From Haemonchus contortus (Eukaryota; Nematoda; Chromadorea; Rhabditida; Trichostrongylidae): a DNA stretch of 64,000 nt. The first letter of the stretch is position 1; every line of letters starts with the position of its first letter. The DNA lies in NCBI GenBank assembly GCA_000469685.2, contig LS997562.1:31765715-31829714 (forward strand), written 5' to 3'. The translations under genes and the position numbers were made by a program. Positions 30,476-42,535 of this stretch are shown one piece after another. The notes beneath the pieces are model-generated. The model made no database searches. It was given only the letters and a program-made list of their open reading frames with translations, and was not told the DNA's origin.

Positions 30476-32605
30476 CAACATTTTTTTCCAAAAATATCAA
30501 TGAAGGTCTCAGTCATAAAAATGATCTTTCAACGTGGACAGTTTCGTCAGTGCTCTCTGTTGGGATCGAATTTTGCCACTACACCTCTCTTGCCCGATTA
30601 TCTGAGAGTAAAGGAAGAAGTGGGTTCTCCTTCTGTCTGGGATTCACTTTGTGGTTAGATTTCTTAGGCCCTGCAAAAGCCAAAAATACTACCCTTTCTC
30701 TGGAGTGCAGTCATTTACTACAGTACCTCCATATTATTTCCTTCTTACAAGGGACAGGAAAGTGCTCTCGTTACAGAGTTTTTGCTTAGGTTGGTATTCA
30801 TGGTTTCACAATTTCATAGGCAATGAATTCCACTTAAACCAGTTTGAAGCAAAATGATAACTAGAATTGAAAATTACTTGTTTTCTGACGCCGTTTGGAA
30901 GCTACCTAGTATTCTCAAAAGACAAAAAAGTACCATTATATCATAAAGTATCAAAATGGCATAGGCGGAACTACCGTAGTAAACGACCTGGTTTCTCCCA
31001 TCCTATCAACGCACGGATGACCGCAAAGGAATTTTGAAGTGTCCCCAGTACCCGTGCTCAAGGGTAACAAATTGATCAGAACTGAAGCGCCCTCGACTGG
31101 CATATGGACTAGCTATTTTTCAATCAGATTTGAGGGTCTATTTGAGAAGGCCTATGTTAGCGTAGTCAACCAGTGTACTTCTGCTTTCTATTACATTGAA
31201 TCCCTGTACCTTTGATCATCACGCAGCTCTCCCTCATATCCGCTACTTACTACTCTAAGCGCTTGGTCCTGCATCTGTTTCTATCACCTTGAAGGGCCTG
31301 TCCACAAAAAATCAACGTCTCGATGTCTGGATCAAACAGCTGATTGTACGGCGTTCCGCCTCATGACAGGTAAAAGCAATTTCAGAAGGCAGGAATACTA
31401 TGGCCAACTCTTTGCACAAGTGTACTGAACTGAAATGTGGGCTGAAATCTCGTACAAACACCTCTTCCTTCGTCATGATCTCGTCCTACACCCGAATTCA
31501 ACCAGTTTCGAGAGACTTTATGCTTAGCGAGCTCTGCAGATTTTATCTTTCTCTCCGCCACATAGGTTCGGGTGTAGGACGTTTTGCATTTTGCACCAAC
31601 GCTCCCGTTCTCTTACCCGGTAAGGGTATTCAAAGTCATGGTGAATGGTACTCTTGACCATCCAACGAGTAAAACATCTTCTTTCATGAATTTGCGCGTA
31701 GCCCTCCTGGAACACCGCCGGCAATGTCGAAAGCCATCCGTTCGAGTTTCAAGATGTAACAGTAAAGAACCGGAACATTGTTTCTATGACTCAGATTATG
31801 CCGTGCTTTTGTTTTCACTTGCATGTTCAGAAAAACTTAACTTCATTGATTGGTGACAGTGGCACTCTATAGCTCACAGAAAAAACCTGAAATTCGATTC
31901 CCTGCTGAGGGCACTTGAGAAGCATGAAATTGAGGGCCCCAATGGCAACAAATGTTCGCGATTCGAGATGATGAAATAATATCTACGATATTAGTACAGA
32001 AAACGAAGATTTCAGTGAGAAATGCATTAAGGGCCTTCTGGATTTTTTTGAAGAAGTCCATAATGGGCGGAAGAGATCAGTGCCTGTCTATAATCAACGA
32101 TCTTTCGCCGTATATACCACACGGCGAGTTGCATCATAACGTGATTTTCCTTATCATCAATATAGAGGAAACAGCAAGAAGTCTCATCCTCTACTAACAG
32201 TCGCCTGGGGCAATTGATACAGCGGATTTCGTTCGTTTAAGCAGCGGAACGTTCGCGATTTTCGAACTGTAAATTTCAAATTCATCGTCCCCTTTGCTAG
32301 ATGGGACTTACTGGATAACGAGGAAATTAACGCAAGTTGTATTCACTCCTGTAAGGAAGACGAATGTGCCGATTCGTTAGGCCGTCAAATAAATGAAGTG
32401 TCACACCTGGCAACCTTGCATGGCGCGAGAATAATAGATTCTCATACCAATTTTGTTCTCATTACTCCAACTTGCTAGGAGCTTCCATTCGAGTTGCCTT
32501 TTTTTGCTGTCAAGTCTCATATCAACTGACCGACGAGTAATGGTTGGGATTGATGATTAACACATAAGGAAGTCGATTCCACGGGCGTATATCTGGTAGA
32601 AACTA
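30476..32605. other. Intergenic, no recognised gene
   Basis: A 90-codon frame at 31584-31856 and smaller ones show no family or splice context. No terminal repeats are seen. Confidence 0.4.
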
Positions 32606-33137
32606 TTAGGTTGTAACATAAGTTCGTAGAGTTTTTCATAAAGATTTCTCTGAACAAAAAAACAATAATTGCAATAATAAATTATTAAATAACTTATTAT
32701 AATAATCAGCCAATACACGAATTGTTGGGCGACCATCTTCCTTCAATAGTGCCTTCAGACGCTCCTGGTCCAATTCTGCAGGTCGTCTGCTTCGAGGCGT
32801 GTCTTCAAGTTCAAAGTCGCCTATTTCAAGCTTTGCGAACCATCTTTGTGCAGTAGACACACCTATGTAAAACACCTTCCCTGTACACACTGCATATCTC
32901 CCGAGCTGTTTCGGCAAGCAAAGCAGATGTCGAAAATGCTGACTTTTTCCTCCTAGATATTCCATTTCTGAGCCAGAAAAAGACGAACAATTAAACTCCC
33001 CAAAAAAAACAGATAAAACAGTTTTGTAGAGGAGAAAAAGCTCTTTCGAATGAATGTATACATTTTGCTGAAAAACAAAACAAATCGTTGCAAAATAACT
33101 CTAACGCAAAACTCTACGAACTTATGTTACAACCCAA
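32606..33137 (-). mobile_element. Internally deleted mariner keeping the N-terminal DNA-binding part
   Basis: The ends are TTAGGTTGTAACATAAGTTC and the near complement GAACTTATGTTACAACCCAA, flanked by TA (32604-32605, 33138-33139). The minus-strand frame 32636-32965 reads GVSTAQRWFAKLEIGDFELE, then DTPRSRRP. This is the helix-turn-helix and linker region of a mariner transposase. The catalytic DDE part is gone; a full element would be about 1.3 kb. The product, if made, could bind ends without cutting. Confidence 0.88.
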
Positions 33138-34604
33138 TACAATGATAGTCTCTCTATCAGTATCACTTACCAGTCAGGATGACTCAGGACCCTTATGAAT
33201 AATGAGATACTCGAAGGGAACGCTGACGGATTCAATTTACTTTATAAAACCATCGTTTGTGTCTTTGTGGGCTTCTTATTGTGTTTTGTTTCTGTTGCTG
33301 TTTGGCAACTAGGCATGCTTGACATGTAACTAATAAGCAAGTAAATAAATAAATAAGTAAGCAAATAAATCTAATCATCCAAAGTTGTGCAGTCATAATT
33401 AAGGTAACCTATTTTGTGATGAATGTTTGAGTTGGGAGTCGTTCATCTTTACCCCCTAATGAAACTGGCTGCTGCTTCGAGGTACTGTGGGTGATGAGGA
33501 GGACAAACCCGTTTCGAGTCTCGATAGTTTGACCAAATGTCAGTATTACGCGAATACTCTTCCCCAATGTGAACCGGTTGACGAAGTTCATCACCTCCTC
33601 AGAATTCGATAATGTTCTAATACTCTCTCGCTCATTGTTCTATACAAATACCACCCGTTGCGGCAATGTCAGCAAGGAAATCATAGTCAGAGAAACCTGC
33701 TGCGCTTCCCCATTTACTCGTTATTCAATCTCGTTGTCGGTTATAGAGTCACCCTTGACAGGACCTATCTGTGATTCCTGTATAAGGCTGGGAGACTTCT
33801 TCTGAGCTTCTTTCTGATTGATCACATTCCCTTCTCGATTAATCTTTCCGAGAGCAGCTTGTAAGCCCTTCCTCCCGACTGCCTTCGATTCTGTCAGCAG
33901 AGAGAACCTTTCCGAGCTGCTTCCGATTCTTGAGCTTGTTCAAGCTCATTTTTCACCTTTCATCCAGAACTGTGATGTTCGTTCCAAGTCCTTCTAGTCA
34001 AATGCCATAGATCGACAACGATTTCTGTTCGATTTTTCCAGAGAAGGTCCCAAATATTCCAAGGAATGGTTTCTGAGCCACTGTTGGGCTCTTCGACCGT
34101 AGTGTAAGTAGCGGGTATTCATTTGAATTTATAATTTATCGAATGACCAGCTGGGAAGGAGCTGCCATCAGTTCATATCATCTCATCTACCATCAAATTC
34201 TCCCTTATACGTCAACAAAAATAACTATGACGGTACAAACTTCACAGAAACATTTGGTAATATGTAATTGTCAAAGGAAGAGATTGAGTGGTCCGCATGG
34301 AATCATCCTTGTTGTTTGCTCGATTTGTTATACATGTAGAAGGGTTTGGTGAGTTGGTCGAATAAGAATAAAAAGTGATTCCAACGGGATGAATGTTTGG
34401 GAAAGTATGAACTTCCCATTATTTATTTGTACAACCCTAGAAGGAATGACTCAAACATATTCATAATTCTTGTCTTACCCGTCAAAGAACCAGATTGATT
34501 TTGAATAGGTAACATTCCAGGTAATATTGTCTCTGCCAACTCAAAGAAAGTCAATTTTTCAAAAGTTTGAGACATCGTATTGAATCGAGCCCACCCCATT
34601 CCTA
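33138..34604. other. Intergenic with a possible minus-strand coding relic
   Basis: An AATAAATAAATAAG tetranucleotide run lies near 33340. Minus-strand sequence from about 34000 to 33400 keeps long open stretches (NFVNRFTLGKSIRVILTFGQ) broken by stops, suggesting an old ORF of unknown family. Confidence 0.35.
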
Positions 34605-34835
34605 TTTCCCGATCCGCCCAGGCCAACCATGCCTTCCATCCCTCGGGGATCGGTGAGTTGGTACCAGACTCGTCCGGAAGGATAAAAACACTGGCTTGTG
34701 CATCGGGTGGCCATAGCAGGTCACTGTATAGGCCACTCACGTAACATTCATTCCATACCCCTAGAGTCAATAAGCCACTAAGATCTTGAATGGAAGTCGA
34801 ATGCGGTGCGTAGCCTTTAGACAGAATTTATCAAT
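34605..34835 (+). mobile_element. SINE A, head truncated
   Basis: It runs from CGATCCGCCCAGGCCAACCA through GGTGAGTTGGTACCAGACTC to TCTTGAATGGAAGTCGAATG. A small duplication disturbs the centre. Confidence 0.75.
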
Positions 34836-35261
34836 TGGTGGACATGGCGTAAGAATGAAAATGGCGAAACAGAGAGGAAGATCGATGATGAATCTTCAAA
34901 TTAACTTTCTGTTGGAAATCGATGTTCCTCTGTGATTGTCATTGTCTCCAAGGAAAGGATGGTGCACTCAAGCGAGTGCGACAGTTATAGCTACATTCCT
35001 TTGGTGTCCACTCATACACACACCTGCCTTCAAGTATTACTCGTTTACTCTTCGTCGCAACCCGCTAGGTTTTTGCTTGATTCTACGATGTATGTAGAGA
35101 TTGATTATTTCAGCGTCGGACATCTTGTTCAACTTGAACTCAGTCGAAAAGCGAACCCTTGTTGTAGACGTTCTCTGAATTATTTATTGTATTCCTACCA
35201 CACCGTTTCTTTGAGCAAAGTTGGCTAAGAAGTATTGATACATCGCTTGATCTTGATATTA
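34836..35261. other. Intergenic, nothing recognised
   Basis: No supported features. Confidence 0.45.
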
Positions 35262-36546
35262 TTGGGTTGTCCGAAAAGTTCCCGCCGATTTTTGATGCAT
35301 CTTTAAATGAAAATTCCTAGAAGAAGAAACCCATTGATTGAACAATATATCCTCCATTCTGTTCAGTGAGGATTCGCCATCTTCCTGTAGGTCCCAGTTC
35401 CCCTTTTCCATAGAAGGTTCCAGACTTAAATAAAAAAAAACCCACTCAGGTGCTTTTTGCAGTCCTCCAGTGGATTGAACGATTTTCCATTCAGAGGATT
35501 TTGCAGAAACCCAACTAAGTGATATTCTGATGGTGCTATATCTGGACTAATATGGTGGGCGTGGTAAGACATCCCACCCGATCTTTAGCAACTTTTGACG
35601 AATGGCCAAAAATACGTGTGGTCTGGAGGTACCCTGCTGGAAGATTACGCCCTCACAATTGACCACATCGGGTCGCTTCTGGTCTATCGCTGCCTCCATA
35701 TTTCCTAGCCAACTATAGCACCTTTCCGAAGTCATCGTTTGATTATGCGACAACAGCTCATGGTAAGTGATTTCCCTGGAATCCCATCAGCAACTCGGCA
35801 TAGTCTTCCGCACCTGGACTTTGACTTCTGCAGCAGTTTGTGACGGCTCACTAGGGGGCTCTACGATCGTTTCCACCTCTCTTTGCTTTACATGATCCAA
35901 TTTTCGTCCCTCGTGCTCATGCGTTTCGGAAACGGCTAATTTTTATTCCGTTTGAGCGACGAGTCGCACATGGAGGCGCGGTCCATCGTATTGCGCTCGC
36001 TCCTTTCGCGAGATATCTAAACATCAAGGCGCTTTACAAAACCAAGCGTCTGCGGATGACCATGGATGGTTAGTTTCGGAACATTAAGCCCTTATCCTAC
36101 TCCACGAGCAGTGATGTGCCGATTTGCTTTGGTTAACATTTTGAGTTGATGGTTTAAACTGATGATAGTCTCCCTAAGAGTTGCCGGTCTTCGAAGGAAG
36201 ATTCACTCCGTTTCGATTCCGCAAACTAGTCATGCACTGCATGTTCCTCTAGCGCATAGTCTACTCAAACGTCATATATCTTTCATGCGGCTTGAGACGC
36301 ACTTTAGGCCTTGCGGTAGAAGAAATACTTCAGATGCCGAAAATGCGCGCAGTGGTTCTCCATTTTCATAAGAGTCCTGTACAGACAAACTTTGACCAAT
36401 CTCGACAGTATCCTAACAGGAATATAGAGGAGGATCTACTCTTTCAGAAAACATATAACTTTATTAGGTTGGGTCCCTGATCTTTAGTGCAACGGTTGAT
36501 AAATCCGGAGTGTCAAAAATCGGCGGAAACTTTTCGGACAACCCAA
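35262..36546 (-). mobile_element. Mariner transposon, full length, decayed transposase
   Basis: The element is 1285 bp with ends TTGGGTTGTCCGAAAAGTTC and the complementary GAAACTTTTCGGACAACCCAA. It sits on a TA duplication (35260-35261, 36547-36548). Minus-strand frames show mariner catalytic-region residues, including MEAAIDQKRPDVVN, IFQQGTSRPH and GWDVLPRPPY (35547-35753). Stops and frameshifts break the ORF, and the usual HQDNARPH motif is altered. It is presumably inactive. Confidence 0.92.
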
Positions 36547-36559
36547 TATTTTTCAATTG

Positions 36560-37095
36560 AAATCACAATTCACGATTAAAATGGTCTCTCTGTATTTTTG
36601 TAGGACCCATTGTATATGTAACGCTGTCAGATCGGTAAACGGCCTAGATGGATCGTCTCAGAGATTGCATCGGTCGGCCACGCCCATAGTGGACGAGTTC
36701 CAGCGACGTTGTAAGAATGCACAGTCTCGAGAAAATCCCTGATTTCACATTCAAACAACTGGTCATGACCAATGACAATTGTGAAAGACAATTTTGAACA
36801 CTTTGAGCTTGATGAAGTCAGTTCGTTACGCAATCGCAGCATCTGAAATCTCGTCCAAATACCCCCTAATTGCCATTCCCATCATTGTGATCTCGTACAG
36901 TCCCTGCTTCCACTACTTCTAGGAAAAATTATTTTTGATTTATAATTTTTCTGAAACTTCTTCATACTTATTTATTCTTTATTTTTGAAGTAGGCGGATT
37001 TTTTCGCTTTCATTGCTGCCGATGCGCTACTACACATCAACTTCCGCTTTTCAACTTGAATAGGCTATCTCAAAATTATAGTGAACTAAGCCTTC
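36560..37095. mobile_element. MITE of the 500-bp GTTCACG group
   Basis: AAATCACAATTCACGATTAA at the left and ATTATAGTGAACTAAGCCTT at the right are diverged terminal repeats. The interior ACAACTGGTCATGACC, TGAAATCTCGTCC matches 44359 and 48821. It begins 13 bp after the mariner. Confidence 0.7.
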
Positions 37096-37349
37096 AACAT
37101 GAGCATATTACCTAGCCTTTGTTTGTTATTTGCCTCTCAATATTGATTGCTTACCTTTTATGGAAAAACTTACAAAATGGGCTGGAAATCGGGGTGAGAA
37201 CCCTGTTTCAAGTTTTCATTACTACTCATTACTTCATTTCATTACAGTACCCAGTTGACTGAAATGTGATGCTAAGCAAAACAGCTTACCTGGAAGGCAG
37301 TTCAGAAAGCAAAAGAGTTTTTAGATTGAGCTGTTTGTGTCCAAACTGC

Positions 37350-37470
37350 TTTAATCCTCCCTCGGAGGGATGGAAGCTATAGTTGGCCTTGGCGGTTTTC
37401 GATCCGAGATTCGGGTTGTGACCATTCATCTGTGATAATGCGCCATCTACCGTTACACCACCTCCGCTCT
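37350..37470 (-). mobile_element. SINE A, head part only
   Basis: GGAGGGATGGAAGCTATAGT to the head complement TACCGTTACACCACCTCCGC is present; the tail half is absent. Confidence 0.65.
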
Positions 37471-38154
37471 TAATTTATATCGCTAACGACAAATAACAAA
37501 ATAGATTCTTACTCTTAATATGCTGTAATGTACGGCGCAATTAAATAGGGAAGTGGAATTGCACGTAATACCGTATAGGTCTTTGTATAGTACTCAACCG
37601 TCATCAGTGAGCAACGTAGATCTCGAGAAGATGAATCGTATCCTTGTCTCCCTGACGTCAGTTTTGTGTCTAATCATTTGCCGAACATAAAATCGTTACA
37701 CGACAGCATTTGCTTTTAATGGATGTCTTTGTGCCGCAAGAAAAAACTGATCGCATTAGTTGCTGGCTTGGGGGCATTAATCATCTTTATGGCTGAGAAG
37801 ATAAGTTCGTGTCTCGTTCGAATTAGGGTGTTCCTTTGGTGAGGGAAACAATAAGTTGAGCATAGCTTTCCGGGACCAGTAGTGCTTTAACTGGTGGTGA
37901 GAGAACCAGTTGTGCTCTTCACAAGATCGAGCCCATCCTGCTGTCATTAGGGCCTTCCATCAGCCAAAGTTTGCCCATTGAGAGGGAATCTATTCAAGAG
38001 AAAGTCGATTGCAGATGCCTCTCCAGCCATGAACCGCAGGGAACGACGTACAGAGTAGGAGCTACCGAGGGCTTTCTCCAAGCAAGTTCAAAGTTGGTTG
38101 TGTAGTCGGGAGATCGGATCGGTAATCAGCACTCACTCGTACCGAAAAAAAGTT
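37471..38154. other. Intergenic, nothing recognised
   Basis: There is a tiny frame with a signal-peptide look at 37631-37690 but no continuing exon. Confidence 0.4.
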
Positions 38155-38325
38155 CGTCTCTCCTGGATCGATTAAATGGTACCAGACCCTTCTTGGGCAA
38201 AAGCGCTAACTTGAACATCGGCTAGCCACCACAGGTTGCTGTATATGCCCCGTACACATTCAAATGCCACTACGATTCAGAATGGAAGTCGAATGTGGAC
38301 ACATCCGGAAAATGCCATTTATGTA
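38155..38325 (+). mobile_element. SINE A, 3' part
   Basis: GGTACCAGACCCTTCTTGGG to GATTCAGAATGGAAGTCGAA is present, with the head missing. Confidence 0.7.
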
Positions 38326-38934
38326 CTGACAGTGGAGGCTTCTGTCTTCTTCACTCGAAGCTACCAATAAATGCTTTCACTTGGAAGAATATCGAAATTC
38401 CGGTAACTTCTCTAATCGCTCGATAAAATGAAAAGTGGCTGCGAGAATGGGGTTCTCAGTTGGCGAGCAAGGTCGCTCATACCATTTTTTCAATTCCTTT
38501 TTCCATCATTACTTATGATCCATTGGTGGGCAAATTCAGGTAAGAGATAGGTTTCTTTCAGAGCTGTAAAGAAAACCATCCACTCGATCGCTTGCGTGTC
38601 CTTCTGTAGCTTTCTACAGTGGCTCCACCGTTGTCGATATATCATGTAATCAACTTGCTTCCCAAGAGTGATTCGTCTTAGAAAAATCTAAGGGTGAGTT
38701 GCCCAGAAGCAGATAGATTTCCCAGAATAACAGTCACTAAGGGATAATGGTAGTTACGTCTGTCTTTACCAAGGGAAGCAGCAGGCGATTAGTAGATGGA
38801 TTAACTATCAATATGCTAGCGAGTATCTACGTGATCGAGTCGTTCTTACAATTGGAGCTCCAGCTGGCACCGTACTTCGTAATCATCGAATGTTCATATT
38901 GCAAGCGTTAATACGCTGATATAAGGTTCACGTG

Positions 38935-39230
38935 GTGTAGTGCCAAGCAGCGCACTATCGCACACCCATGTTCACGGTTTCCAATCCCGGATCGATATCC
39001 GCTTAGACCAACCAAACCATACATCTCCCTGAGGTCTGTTAGACGGTACCAGACTCACCTGGTAGGATGAAAGCGCAGACTGATCTATCGGCATGCCACC
39101 GCAAGTCATTGTATAGGCCACATACGCATTCAATTCGCCACTACGAATCTGAAGTGAAGTCGGTGATGTTAGGGTACATCACTCCGACGGCATTGACTAA
39201 TGCCCGAAGACTTTATCCTTATATTTATTC
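38935..39230 (+). mobile_element. SINE A, near full length
   Basis: The head is GTGGTGTAGTGCCAAGCAGC, the B-box is degraded (GGTTTCCAATCC), the body CATTGTATAGGCCACATACG is kept, and the tail GACTTTATCCTTATATTTATTC follows. Confidence 0.8.
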
Positions 39231-41397
39231 TGTGCTGATATAGAGTTTACATTAGCCTATAGGATGAAGATAAGAAAGAGCGATCTCCGACACAACTTTA
39301 GGAGTGGTTCAGTGGTGTGGAGATGATCGATCATCGATACGGAATGCGTTGAGCAAATTAGGTGACAGCTTAGCGTCTGATCGTATGACCACATCATGTT
39401 TTTTACCGTCATGGAAGTCTCGTTAGCCACGTCCAAAACGGCTTTACTTCTACCCCATTCCAATGGACTACGGTGAAACAGTTCCGCTTCAATTTTTCTC
39501 TCATAAAAATCGTATCATCATTTTTGAGGAAGCAATTATTTTCTTTGAAAAATCATCAAAAATCTTCCTTAAATCAAAGTGGAACCTATTTGTTTCTGTT
39601 ATGACTGGGAATTTCAACTAGTTTCAAAGGCTAACCCCTTAATTACGGTCCGGGTCCCTAAGAACATCCCAAATGGATGACGGTGATTTATTGAAGAAGC
39701 GCCTCGTCCAAACGCATTCTTTGTCCCATTCATCAATTTTTTTCATTTTTATGAGTTCCAGCTCATTGAGGTTATACTTCGCTCGACATTCCTGTAGGAA
39801 ATAATTTCCGATGGAATTCCTTAGTTTCTTTGAATGAAGTTGGAGTAAATGCCAAAACGAGACCGAGAAGGCAATTGGGTTGCGCACCATATGGATACCT
39901 CCTCAATTTCCAGGGAAGGATCTGCCCCGCGATGGAAGGGATGAGTTCTGCAGGTATTGCTTGCCATGGAGCTATGAATCTGGTGGTATGGGGCAATTCT
40001 GAGATCACCTGTCGACATTGTTTTACATGAATGAATGTGGGTGTTTATAGTTTACGACGTCAGGGTCATCGGTGTGGAGTGTGGGCTGTGTAAAGACCTT
40101 GATAATGATTGTACTCGAGTAACTGGCACGAAAACGAACGGGGTCGCTATCGGAGAGCAGATCTTATAAGGGCTCTGGAAGAGACCAATGTTCATATATG
40201 GAATCTAACAGATGCCAAGTTTTTCGTTTACTTTTTCCAGGGCGGCTATATACAAATGGCCCATGTCAGGTCCTTTTGTTCTATATGAAGCTTCTGTGTA
40301 CTGTATTCCCACAGAAAATTATTTTATTTGATTTTAATGAGCAAAATGATCTAAACTGTAAGAGTTTGTAGCCTTAAACTCAAAAGTAGGGAAGTCATCA
40401 AGGTAGGGAAGCATCGTTAGTACCCCTCTCCCCAAGAACTGCCCCTTTGTAGGGGACTGCGTCACACGACCGTCGACCATGACGTGGTTAGGAAAACCAG
40501 GTATGGGTATCGTTCAGGCAGAAGCTCGCCCAAACACTCAGATTCCTCGTGACTGTACCCAATATTCTCTAAGATAATTTTCCAATACATGATCATGATT
40601 TGAACTACTTCTGCTTTCTCTTTCTCTCATAAACTAGTAACCCTACCACTCCTTTTTATGAGTGAGTGGAAACCATACCACGCTTACGTGGTGCCAAAAA
40701 ATGGAAGGAACTCGAATAGTGGACGTGTTCTGAGCATCTTTTGTTGGTAACTGGTCAAAGTAGACGCACAGCAACCTACACCCTCAGACCCGCGGGACTG
40801 TGTTTACTAAATAATCATTTTAACCGACCATAGACACATCGCTGTGAGAAGCTGTGGGATGCCGAAAACTCCGTGAATCCTCATCACGGTAACGCCATCA
40901 CTACATTATCAAATGGAAGTCCATAATAGTATTCTGAAGCTTTCCACATTGTGCTGAACTTTCCGATGTTTTTCTTTTGAATCGCATTCGTAGTTTCGGT
41001 TTTCTGATGAAAAGGAGAAACATGCTTGTCATCATTCCAAGGCTTAACCCGTTTCCAGGTGAGGAAGTGTATTTTTGCCTTTGCATTCTCTTTATTCTCA
41101 TACGTTTCGGTCACACACCATTTTCTTGGCCAAATTCATTCCTCATTTATAACTCACGATCGTGCCAACTCTTGTTCGAGTGCTTTCGCCAAATTCGAGA
41201 CTACTCGTCCTCATATGCACCGGTGGAGTCTGGACTACCTGTAAAGCATGCGGTCTAATCGAACCTTTTAGCTGCTACTGCTGATAGCAGTTGCCGAAGG
41301 TGCGAGTGAAAAGAGCTCTTTGATCTGATGGTCCCTCAATTGTGAATAATCCTTGAACGTACTAATAACGAAGGGTTTATCACTTTCCAAGAAGGAT
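39231..41397. other. Intergenic, no recognised gene
   Basis: Overlapping minus-strand frames at 39639-40018 and plus-strand frames at 40977-41258 are open but in conflict with one another. I recognise no domain. Confidence 0.35.
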
Positions 41398-41556
41398 ATA
41401 AAAGGATAAAAGATTTGGTCCGTTGGACGTTGGCTTCATCTCTCGAGAGAATTTCCCCTTGGTTGGTCTAAACGGACATTGACTTCAGACTCGAACCGGT
41501 AACCGTGCATAAATGATAGTGCACCACTTGCCACTTCACCCACCTCCACCAATTTT
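41398..41556 (-). mobile_element. SINE A, diverged and shortened
   Basis: The tail complement GGATAAAAGATTTGG, then GACTCGAACCGGTAACCGTG and CCACTTCACCCACCTCC, remain. Confidence 0.65.
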
Positions 41557-41789
41557 TCATTTTCAAAATTGTATCAATGATGGGCTTATAAATGAAAGCT
41601 ACTTTTTATAGTAAACTTAATCATTAGTGCTCCTTGTTATTAAGACTGAATTTTTAATTCTGCTCGCAATCGTATTCATTTCATTACTTTTTGGGAAATT
41701 CATTTTCATATATATTCGCATTCGACAATATCACCCTATAAAGAGCAATTACCTACCACCTCTACGAGAAAGTAATGTGTGAAGACCCA

Positions 41790-41925
41790 CAAGGTTGGCG
41801 AGTTATGGGGAGAGTTTTGGTTTCGGACGGGACTCAAGTCCGTACATACATACTTCTGCTACCCAGGCACTTGCTCTTATCCCTTACATTACCGAGAACC
41901 CGTATGATTCAATCCACAGCCTACT
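41790..41925 (-). mobile_element. tRNA-derived SINE B
   Basis: GGCGAGTTATGGGGAGAGTT, then GGACGGGACTCAAGTCCGTAC and CTTGCTCTTATCCCTTACAT, is the inverse of the copy at 42417-42535. Confidence 0.65.
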
Positions 41926-42416
41926 CTTAAGCGAAATTTTCTGTCCTGGAATCGCCGTCCGTCCATTATGTAAAACCGCTAGTGCCAACTACAATTCTCC
42001 GATAATTTCTGAGAACCCTCTTGAAATTGTGTAATAAGTGGCCCCCAACAAATAAACTGGCCTTCATAAGTTTTTCTCAAGGGAGTTTCTTACGCCCACT
42101 TCCTTTGATCTCATCGCTCTAGATAAAATCTGGATCGAATTTCTTGCATATTATTAACATTTGAATATCGTCTTCGCTATGATCAAAGGATTCGAAACGC
42201 TTATGATTTACGATCTTACAACCGTTTCTAATGGGGCCAGTTTCAAATTAGAAAACTTTCTGAACTCTTTGATCCCGAATATTTATTTGAAAAGATTTGT
42301 CTGAAATAATGTGGTTGATTTGATTGGGTTGTATACCTGATTTCTTGCTCCTGAACAGTCAGCTCGGAGCAGAACCTGAACATCCTTTGAACCAAAGGCG
42401 AAGACTATAGGAAGAA

Positions 42417-42535
42417 AACGGGATCTTGGTAGTGTAAGGGATAAGTGCACGGTGCCCTGGGTGCAATAGTACGGGCTCGGGTCCCCTTCGAGGCCGATGT
42501 TTAGTCCATAACTCGCCAACCTTGTGAGCCTTCAG
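42417..42535 (+). mobile_element. tRNA-derived SINE B, sense copy
   Basis: GGTAGTGTAAGGGATAAGTG (A-box-like) and GGGCTCGGGTCCCC (B-box-like) are spaced as in a tRNA head. GATGTTTAGTCCATAACTCG follows. Confidence 0.65.

Noticed and set aside
37631..37690. MNRILVSLTSVLCLIICRT, a signal-peptide-like start
   Set aside because: It stops after 19 codons without a usable donor, and nothing downstream continues it.
39639..40018. Minus-strand frames with sequences such as PYGAQPNCLLGLVLAFTP
   Set aside because: Three frames overlap in the same bases, none has splice support, and no family is recognised.
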